Source of the DNA: Crocinitomicaceae bacterium
GTDB taxonomy: Bacteria; Bacteroidota; Bacteroidia; Flavobacteriales_D; Crocinitomicaceae
DNA: 64,000 nucleotides
Assembly (NCBI GenBank): GCA_023262855.1
Contig: JALQYQ010000030.1
Location: 1 to 64,000 of the forward strand
Direction: 5' to 3'
Below, in pieces: positions 28,368-36,772 of this stretch. The translations under genes and the position numbers were made by a program. The notes below the pieces were generated by a model, which searched no databases, was not told where the DNA came from, and saw nothing but the letters and a program-made list of their open reading frames with translations. Position 1 is the first letter of the stretch. Each line of letters begins with the position of its first letter.

Positions 28368-28396
28368 TTTCAACTGCTCACTATTCGTTAACTTTA
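28368..28396 (+). promoter_or_regulatory. Possible promoter of the fumarase gene
   Basis: TAACTTTA at 28389-28396 differs from TAnnTTTG at one position. It is preceded after 17 bases by TTTC (28368-28371) near the -33 position. The start codon is 22 bases downstream. A weak but plausible match. Confidence 0.3.
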
Positions 28397-28417
28397 CGGT
28401 TCCAAAATTGAACTGTT

Positions 28418-30022
28418 ATGGCAGAATTTTTTTACCAAGATCCGTATCCAATCCAACGAGATAAAACGGAATACCGCAAAATTTCTTCAGACTACGTTGA
28501 AGTAGTGAAAGTAGGAAATCGCGAAATTTTAAACATTGACCCAAAAGCATTGGAAGTTCTCGCTCAAGAGGCAATGTCGGATGTGTCTTTCTACTTAAGA
28601 AAAACGCATTTGCAAATGCTGAACAATATATTGCAAGATCCTGAGGCAACAGATAACGATCGATTTGTGGCTTATAATTTATTGCAAAATGCAGTTGTTG
28701 CCGCTGAAGGTCAATTACCATCTTGTCAAGATACTGGAACTGCAATTGTTATGGCAAAAAAAGGTGAAGATTGTTATACAGGAATTGATGATGCTGAGCC
28801 GCTTTCAAAAGGAATTTACAACACGTATCAAGAGCGAAACTTGCGTTTTTCTCAAGTTGTTGCTTTGGATATGTTTGAAGAGAAAAATTCGGGTTCTAAC
28901 TTGCCTGCTCAGATTGATATTTATGCGAAAAAAGGTGCTTCTTATGAGTTCCTTTTCTTAGCAAAAGGTGGTGGTTCTGCGAATAAAACGTTCTTGTACC
29001 AACAAACAAAATCTTTGTTGAACGATGCTTCTTTGGAGAAATTCATTCGTGAAAAAATTAAAGATTTAGGAACTGCAGCATGTCCTCCTTATCACTTAGC
29101 ATTGGTTATTGGTGGAACTTCTGCGGAAGCAAATCTTGCAACGGTAAAAAAAGCTTCTGCAGGATATTACGATGAGCTTCCAACCGAAGGAAACATGGCA
29201 GGTCAAGCTTTCCGTGATTTGGAATGGGAAAAACGAGTACAATTGATTTGTCAAGAAAGTCAAATTGGAGCGCAGTTTGGCGGAAAATACTTTACACATG
29301 ATGTACGCGTAATTCGTTTACCACGTCACGCTGCTTCTTGTCCAGTTGGATTGGGAGTTTCTTGTTCAGCAGATAGAAACATTAAAGCAAAAATCACGAA
29401 AAAAGGATTGTTTGTTGAGCAATTGGAGAAAAACCCACGTCAATTATTGCCAGAAGTACCACCACATTTAGTTCCAGCAGTAGAAATTGATTTGGATCGT
29501 CCGATGAATGAGGTGTTGGCTGAATTGAGTAAATACCCAATTAAAACACGTTTGAAATTAAACGGAACATTGATTGTTGCACGCGATATGGCACATGCGA
29601 AAATCAAGGAATTGATCGACGCTGGAAAACCAATGCCAGAATACTTCAAAAACCATCCTGTTTATTACGCGGGTCCTGCAAAAACACCAGAAGGAATGCC
29701 ATCAGGAAGTTTCGGTCCAACAACAGCTGGTCGAATGGATTCATACGTTGATTTATTCCAGTCGATGGGTGGAAGTATGATTATGCTAGCAAAAGGAAAC
29801 CGTTCGAAGGATGTTAAAAACGCCTGTCAGAAATACGGTGGTTTCTATTTAGGTTCAGTTGGTGGTCCTGCTGCGATTTTGGCGAAAGAAAATATAACTT
29901 CTGTTGAAGTGGTTGACTTTGAAGAAATGGGCATGGAAGCAGTACGAAAAATTACCATTAAAAATTTCCCGGCGTTCATTATTACGGATGACAAAGGGAA
30001 CGATTTCTTTGAGAATATTTAA
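28418..30022 (+). CDS. Fumarate hydratase, class I (iron-sulfur type)
   Basis: A 534-aa fumarase interconverting fumarate and malate in the TCA cycle. It is the oxygen-sensitive [4Fe-4S] class I type, with alpha and beta domains fused in one chain (FumA/FumB-like). Likely cluster cysteines are Cys103 (LPSCQDTGT), Cys222 (GTAACPPYH) and Cys316 (GVSCSAD). The C-terminal beta domain is recognised by [25 protein letters not shown] and GGPAAILA. The start at 28418 gives [11 protein letters not shown], normal for the family. A strong terminator follows the stop. Single-gene transcription unit. Identification is confident. Confidence 0.95.
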   Translation: MAEFFYQDPYPIQRDKTEYRKISSDYVEVVKVGNREILNIDPKALEVLAQEAMSDVSFYLRKTHLQMLNNILQDPEATDNDRFVAYNLLQNAVVAAEGQLPSCQDTGTAIVMAKKGEDCYTGIDDAEPLSKGIYNTYQERNLRFSQVVALDMFEEKNSGSNLPAQIDIYAKKGASYEFLFLAKGGGSANKTFLYQQTKSLLNDASLEKFIREKIKDLGTAACPPYHLALVIGGTSAEANLATVKKASAGYYDELPTEGNMAGQAFRDLEWEKRVQLICQESQIGAQFGGKYFTHDVRVIRLPRHAASCPVGLGVSCSADRNIKAKITKKGLFVEQLEKNPRQLLPEVPPHLVPAVEIDLDRPMNEVLAELSKYPIKTRLKLNGTLIVARDMAHAKIKELIDAGKPMPEYFKNHPVYYAGPAKTPEGMPSGSFGPTTAGRMDSYVDLFQSMGGSMIMLAKGNRSKDVKNACQKYGGFYLGSVGGPAAILAKENITSVEVVDFEEMGMEAVRKITIKNFPAFIITDDKGNDFFENI

Positions 30023-30040
30023 TTGACTCAAATAACGAGC

Positions 30041-30076
30041 AAAACCCTGACGAGAAATTGTCAGGGTTTTTTGTTT
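30041..30076 (+). terminator. Rho-independent terminator after fumarase
   Basis: An 11-bp stem (30041-30051 with 30060-30070, AAAACCCTGAC/GTCAGGGTTTT), an 8-base loop and a following T-rich tract. It lies 18 bases past the fumarase stop, and the convergent gene ends at 30081. The A-rich left arm could also terminate weakly in the other direction. Confidence 0.88.
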
Positions 30077-30080
30077 GCAA

Positions 30081-31424
30081 TTATTTCACAGTCATCACAA
30101 CCCTAAATCCAATCCCAGGATTTGGTGTTGTTACACCAGCATAAGGATCTGGTCCCAAAATCTTGATTTCTTCTTCGGTATTTCTCCAACCGCCACCTGC
30201 TGTTCCTGCGGCTTTTGTTTCTATGTCATTGTAAACCATTTCGGCCACATTCCCACTCATGTTATAAATTCCAAAATCATTTGGATAATATGAACTTACA
30301 GGTGCGGTTAAGTCATTTGAATTCATTGTCGGGTTTGCAACAGAATCTTGTTTAGCATATTCTTCAGGTGTCAATCGGTAATTCGCCAAATAACATCCAC
30401 TACTATTACGTGTAAACTGACCATCCCAAGCGAAAGGTCCTTTTTTTCCTTCAATGGACGCAGCCATTACCCATTCTTCGCGCATTGGTAAACGAATGTC
30501 GTTAAACAACACCTTCTTTTTATCATCCAAAATTTTGTACACTTCCTGACTAAGCCATTTGCAATATAGTTCAGCTCCTTCTCGACTTATGTTCACGACT
30601 GGATAATTGTCGTAGGCAGGATGAGAAAAATAATGATCTTCATACGGATGTTTTTCTTGGTTTGCCAAAATTGACCATTGCTTGTGATCTGGTCTAGCTT
30701 TTAAAAAATCATCGTTGCGACCTTGGATTAACAAATCAAACAAAAAGGTACGGTATTCAAGATTTGAAACCTCTGTTTTTTCGATTAAAAAGGATTGAAC
30801 CGACGTTATTTTTCCTTGATAATCAAATGTACCGCTTACTAGATGTGCGTATACTTTTTTGTCAAATTTTTCCAATGCTTTTAACATGGATTTTTTCTGT
30901 TTGTTGTTCGCTTTTATTTCCTCTTCAGTGAGTTTTGGAATAGTATAACCTTCATCAAATTGAGGTAAATCATAGAATCGATTTTTGTGTTCAACGACCA
31001 CTTCATCTATTGTCGGGATAACAGTTTTATTGGCCTGAACTAATGAATCTGTTAATGCTTCATAATACGGCAAATGTTGCAACATTTCTTTCCCAATGGT
31101 ACTTTGAACCGCAAAAGATGGTGTTATTGACTGTTGCGGCTTTTTTGTTCTTTCAGTTGGTTTATTTGTAGAAACGTTTAACGACGGCTGCATTGTTTTT
31201 TCATGACTTGACCCTAAGAAGATTGACAAGGCAATTGTACTTACGATTGTTAACATAATGATCCAGTTTTTTAGTGAGAAAATAGAATTTTTAGTTGGTG
31301 AATTTTCTATTGTCGTAGTTGAAATTTCAGCCAAAAAGGATTGTTGTGCTTCATCAAATGAGTACACAGCTTGCTGATGTTTTGCAGCATTGAATAATTG
31401 ATCTAAATCTTTTTGCTTATCCAT
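30081..31424 (-). CDS. Putative sigma-factor partner: cytosolic N-terminus, one membrane segment, extracytoplasmic FGE-sulfatase/SUMF1-like domain
   Basis: A 447-aa protein. Residues 1-50 are polar and helical (MDKQKDLDQLFNAAKHQQAV) and may bind the adjacent sigma factor. Residues ~53-71 are a membrane segment (NWIIMLTIVSTIALSIFLG). Residues ~205-447 are an FGE-sulfatase-like (SUMF1) domain: EKTEVSNLEYRTFL, IRLPMREEWVMAAS, YNMSGNVAEMV, GGGWRN and a final GIGFRVVM. The fold is shared with GldJ/GldK lipoproteins, but this protein is tethered by a helix instead of a lipid. Catalytic FGE cysteines are not evident. The start at 31422-31424 is preceded by a strong GGGGAGG and overlaps the sigma gene by 8 bases, which implies translational coupling. 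The anti-sigma role is inferred from arrangement. Confidence 0.75.
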   Translation of the reverse strand: MDKQKDLDQLFNAAKHQQAVYSFDEAQQSFLAEISTTTIENSPTKNSIFSLKNWIIMLTIVSTIALSIFLGSSHEKTMQPSLNVSTNKPTERTKKPQQSITPSFAVQSTIGKEMLQHLPYYEALTDSLVQANKTVIPTIDEVVVEHKNRFYDLPQFDEGYTIPKLTEEEIKANNKQKKSMLKALEKFDKKVYAHLVSGTFDYQGKITSVQSFLIEKTEVSNLEYRTFLFDLLIQGRNDDFLKARPDHKQWSILANQEKHPYEDHYFSHPAYDNYPVVNISREGAELYCKWLSQEVYKILDDKKKVLFNDIRLPMREEWVMAASIEGKKGPFAWDGQFTRNSSGCYLANYRLTPEEYAKQDSVANPTMNSNDLTAPVSSYYPNDFGIYNMSGNVAEMVYNDIETKAAGTAGGGWRNTEEEIKILGPDPYAGVTTPNPGIGFRVVMTVK

Positions 31425-31944
31425 TTGATACCTCCCCAATTTTTAATGTTGATTCAAACGTCAGAATTTCAACGAGTTTTTCACGTCCTCTTTTTAAACG
31501 TTGTTTAACCGCAGATTCTGAAACGCCTTGAATGGCAACTATTTCTTTGATACTAAAACCGGAAATTTCAAACAAAATGATGGCTTCGCGTTGTTCATCA
31601 ACCAATTGAGCTAATGCTACATGTAAAAAATGTACATCTGCCGCTTCTTGAGGATTCGCATTGCTATCGTTTAATGAGAGTATAGCATCCTCTTTTTGAA
31701 ACCGTGTTGCTTTCTTTTTTTGATGATAATTTCCAACAATCCGAACACTGATGCTGAATAGAAAAGACAAAAATGCATCCTTTGATTTTAACGTTTCAAA
31801 TTTGTCAAACGCCACGAGCAAGGTATCGTTTATTAAATCACGATAGTCCATATCTCCATACACTCTTGCTCTGCAGAAGCGTTCAAACCGATCATGATTC
31901 GGCTTGTAGAGTGCGAGAAATTGGTCTTGTTTTGCTTTGTTCAT
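31417..31944 (-). CDS. RNA polymerase sigma-70 family factor (ECF type)
   Basis: A 175-aa ECF sigma factor that redirects RNA polymerase. Region 2 is at ~10-85: FERFCRARVYGDMDYRDLINDTLLVAFDKFETL, then FLFSISVRIVGNYHQKKKA. Region 4 is at ~110-165: LAQLVDEQREAIILFEISGF, then an HTH (SIKEIVAIQGVSESAVKQRLKRGREKL). The linker between regions is short, as expected for ECF factors lacking region 3. The downstream gene starts within its last codons and encodes a one-pass membrane protein, the usual place for a regulator that holds the sigma factor inactive until an envelope signal. Target promoters are unknown. It faces dxs divergently across a 175-base gap. Confidence 0.9.
   Translation of the reverse strand: MNKAKQDQFLALYKPNHDRFERFCRARVYGDMDYRDLINDTLLVAFDKFETLKSKDAFLSFLFSISVRIVGNYHQKKKATRFQKEDAILSLNDSNANPQEAADVHFLHVALAQLVDEQREAIILFEISGFSIKEIVAIQGVSESAVKQRLKRGREKLVEILTFESTLKIGEVSNG
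31431..31437 (-). promoter_or_regulatory. Strong Shine-Dalgarno that decides the start of the FGE-like gene
   Basis: GGGGAGG on the - strand, 6 bases before the ATG at 31422-31424 and inside the end of the sigma-factor gene. Such strong sites are uncommon in this window. It favours the MDKQKDLDQL start over the ATG 15 bases upstream. Confidence 0.75.
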
Positions 31945-32072
31945 CTACCACAAAAGTCGGTGTTCTTTATGTAAGTTTGATGAAACAAGAAAAAGTTACA
32001 TCACAAATGAATAAATTAATTTGCCAAAAAAATAAAAAACGCGTGGTGCGAACAAAATAAACGCCTTGATTG

Positions 32073-32103
32073 TTTGTTTACAGAACAATAAGCAATAAAT
32101 TTG
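32073..32103 (+). promoter_or_regulatory. dxs promoter (Bacteroidota consensus)
   Basis: TTTG at 32073-32076, 19 bases, then TAAATTTG at 32096-32103: an exact TTTG-N19-TAnnTTTG match. The predicted transcript start is near 32109, about 11 bases before the dxs ATG at 32120. The best promoter match I found in this window. Confidence 0.7.
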
Positions 32104-32119
32104 TTTTCAGAGAGAATGT

Positions 32120-34075
32120 ATGGCAGAATATAAAGCAGGTCCAAAATTAGAGCAAATTCAGATTCCGTCTGATATGCGTGAAAAATTCACGGTGAATGAC
32201 TTACCTGAAATTTCAGATGAAGTACGTCAATACATCGTGGATGTAATTTCCGAAATAGGAAATAGCCATTTTGGAGCTAGCCTTGGTGTCGTTGAGTTAA
32301 CAGTAGCATTGCATTATGTCTTCAATACGCCATACGATCAATTGGTTTGGGATGTTGGTCACCAAGCGTATGGTCATAAAATTTTGACTGGTCGACGCGA
32401 ACGTTTTCATACAAATCGTTTAAAAGGTGGAATCTCTGGTTTCCCAAAACGTTCTGAAAGTGAGTTTGATACCTTCGGTGTTGGTCACTCGTCAACGTCA
32501 ATTTCTGCTGCACTTGGAATGGCTTTGGCGAGCAAATATAAAGGTGAAAAAGATCGTCATCACATTGCTGTAATTGGTGATGGTGCCATGACAGCAGGAT
32601 TAGCCTTTGAGGGAATGAATCACGCTGGTTTTGAAAAAGATGCGAATTTATTGGTGATTTTGAATGACAATTGCATGTCAATCGATCCGAATGTTGGTGC
32701 TTTGAAGGAATACTTGACGGATATCACAACGTCACATACGTACAACAAAGTAAAAGATGAGGTTTGGAAATTGTTGGGAAAAGTATCCAAGTTTGGACCC
32801 GACGCTCAAACTGTTGCATCGAAAATTTCACATGCCTTGAAAAGCTCTTTGTTGAAACAAAGTAACTTATTTGAATCGTTAAATTTCCGTTACTTCGGAC
32901 CTGTCGATGGACACGATGTTGTTGGATTAGCAAAAGTTTTGGAAGATTTAAAAGATATTCCTGGACCAAAAATCTTGCATTGCATCACGCGTAAAGGTGC
33001 TGGTTACAAATATTCAGAGGAAGGAAATCCAACAAAATGGCATGCTCCAGGTGTTTTCAATAAAGAAACAGGTGAAATCGTTAAGATTGTTCCAAAATCT
33101 CCTCAGCCACCGAAATACCAAGATGTTTTTGGACATACAATCGTTGAATTAGCAGAGAAGAATGATAAAATTATGGGTGTTACGCCTGCAATGCCTTCAG
33201 GTTGTTCGTTGAACATTATGATGGAGGCAATGCCAGATCGCGCGTTTGATGTTGGTATCGCTGAACAACATGCTGTTACATTCTCAGCTGGATTAGCAAC
33301 GCAAGGAATGGTTCCTTTCTGCAATATTTATTCATCATTCATGCAGCGCGCATACGATCAAGTTTTGCACGATGTCGCTTTACAAAAATTAAACGTTGTT
33401 TTCTGTTTAGATCGCGGTGGATTGGTTGGTGCTGACGGTGCAACGCATCACGGTGCTTACGATTTAGCGTATATGCGTCATATTCCAAATATGATTGTAG
33501 CTGCTCCAATGAATGAAGCGGAATTACGCGACATGATGTACACGGCTCAGCAAGAAAACATGGGTCCGTTCTCCATTCGTTACCCACGTGGAAACGGTAC
33601 AATGACAGAATGGAAAACGGTTATGAAACCAATGCGTGTTGGAACTGGTCGTAAAGTTACTTCTGGTGAAGATGTTGCAATTTTAACCATTGGTCACCCA
33701 GGAAATTTTGCCCAAGAGGCCATTGAACAATTAAAAGAATCTGGACTTTCTGTAGCTCACTACGACATGCGTTTCGTTAAACCAATCGACGAGGTAATGT
33801 TGCATGAAGTGTTCTCGAAGTTCAAGAAAGTCATTACTGTTGAAGATGGTTGTTTGATGGGTGGATTTGGTTCTGCTGTTATCGAGTTCATGATTGATCA
33901 AAAATATGCTGCTGAAGTTGTTCGTTTGGGAATTCCAGATGAATATGTTCACCACGGAACACAAGAAGAATTGTGGGCAGATTGTGGATTTGATGCAAAT
34001 TCGATTGCGAAAACAATTAAATCAATGTTTTCAATAGTTGATAGTTCAAATAATCTTTCTAAAAACGCAATTTAA
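32120..34075 (+). CDS. dxs: 1-deoxy-D-xylulose-5-phosphate synthase
   Basis: A 651-aa thiamine-diphosphate enzyme that condenses pyruvate and glyceraldehyde 3-phosphate in the first step of the MEP isoprenoid pathway. Visible signatures are WDVGHQAYGHKILTGRR and GVGHSSTSISAALGMA. The TPP/Mg motif is GDGAMTAGLAFEGMNHAG followed by NDNCMSI. The transketolase Pyr domain contains DVGIAEQHAVTFSAGLA with its catalytic Glu, then DGATHHGAYDLAYMRHIPNM. The C-terminal transketolase domain includes MRFVKPIDEVML. Full length for the family. The following MFS transporter gene starts 40 bases downstream on the same strand and may be co-transcribed. Confidence 0.96.
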   Translation: MAEYKAGPKLEQIQIPSDMREKFTVNDLPEISDEVRQYIVDVISEIGNSHFGASLGVVELTVALHYVFNTPYDQLVWDVGHQAYGHKILTGRRERFHTNRLKGGISGFPKRSESEFDTFGVGHSSTSISAALGMALASKYKGEKDRHHIAVIGDGAMTAGLAFEGMNHAGFEKDANLLVILNDNCMSIDPNVGALKEYLTDITTSHTYNKVKDEVWKLLGKVSKFGPDAQTVASKISHALKSSLLKQSNLFESLNFRYFGPVDGHDVVGLAKVLEDLKDIPGPKILHCITRKGAGYKYSEEGNPTKWHAPGVFNKETGEIVKIVPKSPQPPKYQDVFGHTIVELAEKNDKIMGVTPAMPSGCSLNIMMEAMPDRAFDVGIAEQHAVTFSAGLATQGMVPFCNIYSSFMQRAYDQVLHDVALQKLNVVFCLDRGGLVGADGATHHGAYDLAYMRHIPNMIVAAPMNEAELRDMMYTAQQENMGPFSIRYPRGNGTMTEWKTVMKPMRVGTGRKVTSGEDVAILTIGHPGNFAQEAIEQLKESGLSVAHYDMRFVKPIDEVMLHEVFSKFKKVITVEDGCLMGGFGSAVIEFMIDQKYAAEVVRLGIPDEYVHHGTQEELWADCGFDANSIAKTIKSMFSIVDSSNNLSKNAI

Positions 34076-34115
34076 GCAGTAAATTCTCTTAATTTGGCTA
34101 TTCTAAAGCTAAATT

Positions 34116-35966
34116 ATGTCAGAAAACCAGCAAAAATCAACGAATTACGGAGCACTAACGACGTTAACTACCGTGTTTTTCTTTTGGGGCTTCATTGCCG
34201 CAGGAAACAGTGTATTCATTCCTTTTTGTAAAAACTACTTTCATTTAGATCAGTTTCAAAGCCAGTTGATTGACTTTGCTTTTTATTTGGCTTATTACAT
34301 TGGAGCGCTTGGGCTTTTCATTTTTAGTACAGCAATTGGAAAGGACATTGTTGGACATTGGGGCTACAAGAAAAGTATCGTTTACGGTTTGCTTTTTTCC
34401 GCTTTAGGAGCAGTTGCAATGATTATTTCTGTATATCAAGGCGTTTTCACTGGAATGTTAGTAGGTTTATTCATCGTTGCTTTGGGCTTCTCATTACAGC
34501 AAACTTCTGCGAATCCCTTTATGATTTTGTTGGGTGATGAAAAAACGGGAAGTAATCGAATCAATTTAGGTGGTGGAATCAATAGTTTGGGAACAACCAT
34601 CGGACCATTGATTGTTGCGTTGGCATTATTTGGAACAGCATCAGCTATCAGTGACGACATGATTAAAGCTCTTTCATTAACAAAAGTGATTATTTTATAT
34701 GCTTGTGTTGGTGCGTTGTTTTTAGGTGTTGCTGCCTTATTTGGCTTTTCAAAAAAAGTACCGGCAGGTAAAATCGGTCAATCGGAAGAAGTTTCTCAGG
34801 AACAACTTGATTCACAAAATGACATTTTAGATACTGAGTTAAAACAACCATCGAAGGAAGTGGCTACGGGTTCCGCTTTTAAAGCAATGACATCACTGAT
34901 TGTTATTACGCTATTAGTAGGGATGTGTTTCGTACCAGTTTTCAGCAGTTACAAAAGTAATGCAGCCAAAGATTTAGTTCAACTATCAGCCGATTTGGAG
35001 CAGGTATCATTGGATGAAAATGGGAAGAAAATCGAAACACTTTCGGTTCAACAAAAAGAAACGGAAAAGGCGATTAACAAAGAAATAGATTCAATCCGTA
35101 AACCATTGGAGCAAAACAGAATGATGTGGTTGAGTGGAGGATTATTGGTAATTGTAGGTGGTTTATTGACAGTTTTCTTCCTCGGTAAAAAACAAAAGAA
35201 AGGATGGGGAGCAATGCAATATCCGCAGCTGACCTTGGGAATGTTAGCCATTTTCGTTTATGTTGGTGTAGAAGTAGCGATTGGAAGTAATCTGGGAGAA
35301 CTATTAAAACAAAAGGAATTTGGTGGATACGGTTCTTCTCAAATTGCACCATTTATTGCTATGTTCTGGGGAAGTTTGATGATTGGACGTTGGGCTGGAG
35401 CGATTAATGCATTTAATTTAACGCAACAAACAAAACAGATTTTACGCTTTATCGTACCGTTGATTGCATTTAGTTTGGTGCTTACATTCACTCACTTTGC
35501 TGGATACGATGTTTCGCCGCTTTACTGGTATATACTATGTGTTGTCATTCAAATCATTGCATTCTTCGTTACGAATGATAAACCAGCACTTACCTTAGGT
35601 GTTTTTGGATTTTTAGGTGTCGCAGCAATGGTTGTCGGCTTAATGTCAACCGGAATGATTGCTGTTTATGCTTTCTTAAGCGCAGGTTTATTCTGTTCGA
35701 TTATGTGGCCAGCTATCTTCTCTTTGTCATTGGCAGGTTTGGGCAAATACCAATCGCAAGGTTCAGCGTTTTTGGTAATGATGATTTTGGGTGGTGCAAT
35801 TATTCCTCCGATCCAAGGAAAATTATCGGATGTTATCGGTATTCAAGAGTCGTTTATTGTTGGAGCAATTTGTTTTGCTTACCTGGCTTTCTTTGCATTG
35901 TATGTGCGTTCAATTTTGAAAAAACAAGGAATTACATTTGATGAAGCGAGTGGAGGCGGACATTGA
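34116..35966 (+). CDS. Sugar MFS transporter of the FucP/GlcP (FHS) type with an inserted membrane-coiled-coil segment
   Basis: A 616-aa inner-membrane carrier, probably sugar/proton symport. The N-terminal half has the FHS signatures FFFWGFIAAGNSVFIPFCKNYF, SLQQTSANPFMILLGD and NLGGGINSLGTTIGPLI. The C-terminal half has ALYVRSILKKQGITF at its end and a GRWAGAINAF segment. The family is normally ~420-440 aa. The excess lies between the two six-helix halves (about residues 215-375): a polar linker, a hydrophobic helix (SLIVITLLVGMCFVPVF), a ~65-residue charged coiled-coil-like stretch, and another hydrophobic helix (LLVIVGGLLTVFFLG). That gives about 14 membrane segments. The substrate cannot be read from sequence. 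The family is confident; the meaning of the insert is unknown. Confidence 0.85.
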   Translation: MSENQQKSTNYGALTTLTTVFFFWGFIAAGNSVFIPFCKNYFHLDQFQSQLIDFAFYLAYYIGALGLFIFSTAIGKDIVGHWGYKKSIVYGLLFSALGAVAMIISVYQGVFTGMLVGLFIVALGFSLQQTSANPFMILLGDEKTGSNRINLGGGINSLGTTIGPLIVALALFGTASAISDDMIKALSLTKVIILYACVGALFLGVAALFGFSKKVPAGKIGQSEEVSQEQLDSQNDILDTELKQPSKEVATGSAFKAMTSLIVITLLVGMCFVPVFSSYKSNAAKDLVQLSADLEQVSLDENGKKIETLSVQQKETEKAINKEIDSIRKPLEQNRMMWLSGGLLVIVGGLLTVFFLGKKQKKGWGAMQYPQLTLGMLAIFVYVGVEVAIGSNLGELLKQKEFGGYGSSQIAPFIAMFWGSLMIGRWAGAINAFNLTQQTKQILRFIVPLIAFSLVLTFTHFAGYDVSPLYWYILCVVIQIIAFFVTNDKPALTLGVFGFLGVAAMVVGLMSTGMIAVYAFLSAGLFCSIMWPAIFSLSLAGLGKYQSQGSAFLVMMILGGAIIPPIQGKLSDVIGIQESFIVGAICFAYLAFFALYVRSILKKQGITFDEASGGGH

Positions 35967-36019
35967 TTGATGTCAATTTTGATTCGCATTTTTTCGTATC
36001 TTAATATGAAAAAATTAAT

Positions 36020-36622
36020 ATGTCAACTGATACTAACCTACCGAATAGGCGTTCAATACGCCTAAAAAACTATGATTATACGCAAGAAGGAAGCTATTTT
36101 ATTACACTAGTTTCCCAAGATCGACTTCACTTATTTGGCAAAATTGAAGACGGAAAGATGATTCTAAATTCCGTTGGAAAAATCGTTGAAGAAGAATGGA
36201 AAAAGACCCTTGAATTGAGATCAAATATCACCTTGGGAGAATATATCATCATGCCCGATCACATGCACATGATTATTACGATTCATTCCCAAATAAAATC
36301 AATTGCTACGGAAGAATGGATTCATTCGAATCCCAAAAGCCCATCCCATACAATAGGAGCAATAATCAGAGGATTTAAAGGCGCAAGCACAAAAAAGATC
36401 AATCTTTTTCTCAATAGTACGGGCGAATTGCCATTCGCCCCGACTTCCGAATTGCCATTCGCCCAAAAAGATCTACCATTCGCCCCGACAACCGAATTTT
36501 ATAAAAACAAAATCTTCCAACGAAATTATTACGAACACATTATCAGAGATCAAGCTGATTACAATCGAATTGAACAATACATCATTGATAATCCGATCAA
36601 TTGGAAAAGAAAAAAGGGATAA
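36020..36622 (+). CDS. REP-associated Y1 (HUH) transposase
   Basis: A 200-aa single-domain Y1 transposase of the RAYT group, which nick and rejoin single-stranded hairpin DNA and are linked to spread of REP sequences. The HUH motif is at residues 81-83 (IMPDHMHMII). The probable catalytic Tyr is 170 or 171 (FQRNYYEHIIRDQADY), followed by the usual YNRIEQYIIDNP helix. The start NRRSIRLKNYDYTQEGSYFIT is typical of Bacteroidota members. Residues ~137-160 contain three LPFA units encoded by REP-like repeats (36421-36485), an insertion between the core and the Tyr helix. It is a lone gene without IS-type ends or a second transposition gene. Complete and apparently intact. Confidence 0.9.
   Translation: MSTDTNLPNRRSIRLKNYDYTQEGSYFITLVSQDRLHLFGKIEDGKMILNSVGKIVEEEWKKTLELRSNITLGEYIIMPDHMHMIITIHSQIKSIATEEWIHSNPKSPSHTIGAIIRGFKGASTKKINLFLNSTGELPFAPTSELPFAQKDLPFAPTTEFYKNKIFQRNYYEHIIRDQADYNRIEQYIIDNPINWKRKKG
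36421..36485 (+). repeat. REP-like hairpin and short direct repeats inside the transposase gene
   Basis: GGGCGAA-TTGCCA-TTCGCCC at 36421-36440 is a perfect 7-bp stem with a 6-base loop. Its right half, CCATTCGCCC, recurs at 36455-36464 and 36476-36485, spaced 24 and 21 bases apart, so all copies keep the reading frame and encode LPFA. The elements are GC-richer than the surrounding gene. Confidence 0.85.
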
Positions 36623-36640
36623 CTAACTAATCTATTTGAC

Positions 36641-36772
36641 TTATTTCACCCCATTTTTTCCAATAGCACAGCCATCACATTTTCCATCTGCTTTGAAAAA
36701 TCGTTGATAGAATTGCCATCCTAAATAGGATGCGGCTGCAAGAATGCAAACGATAACGAGAACTACTTGCAT
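36641..36772 (-). CDS. FeoB-associated Cys-rich small membrane protein
   Basis: A 43-aa protein: one membrane helix (MQVVLVIVCILAAASYLGW), a basic stretch (QFYQRFFKADGK) and a terminal CDGCAIGKNG with a CxxC pair. Short proteins of this kind (FeoB-associated Cys-rich membrane protein family) often follow feoB in Bacteroidota and may assist iron transport or electron/metal handling. Its ATG shares one base with the feoB stop (TAATG at 36772), implying translational coupling. The reading frame is open further upstream, but that part lies wholly within feoB and does not belong to the protein. Confidence 0.8.
   Translation of the reverse strand: MQVVLVIVCILAAASYLGWQFYQRFFKADGKCDGCAIGKNGVK

Noticed and set aside
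31773-32060. A 95-codon + strand open frame overlapping the sigma gene and the dxs upstream region
   Set aside because: Mostly antisense to the ECF sigma gene. Its end covers the dxs upstream region, and the product shows no domain.
32322-32681. A 119-codon open frame on the - strand within dxs
   Set aside because: It overlaps the well-supported dxs coding sequence entirely and has no motif or separate initiation context.
36421-36485. Short repeats considered as a CRISPR fragment
   Set aside because: The units are 10-20 bases, unevenly spaced, in frame within a transposase gene, and have no spacers or cas genes nearby.
36020-36622. The transposase gene considered as part of a larger insertion sequence
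   Set aside because: No terminal inverted repeats, target duplications or second transposition gene are visible around it. Single-gene RAYT is the simpler reading.
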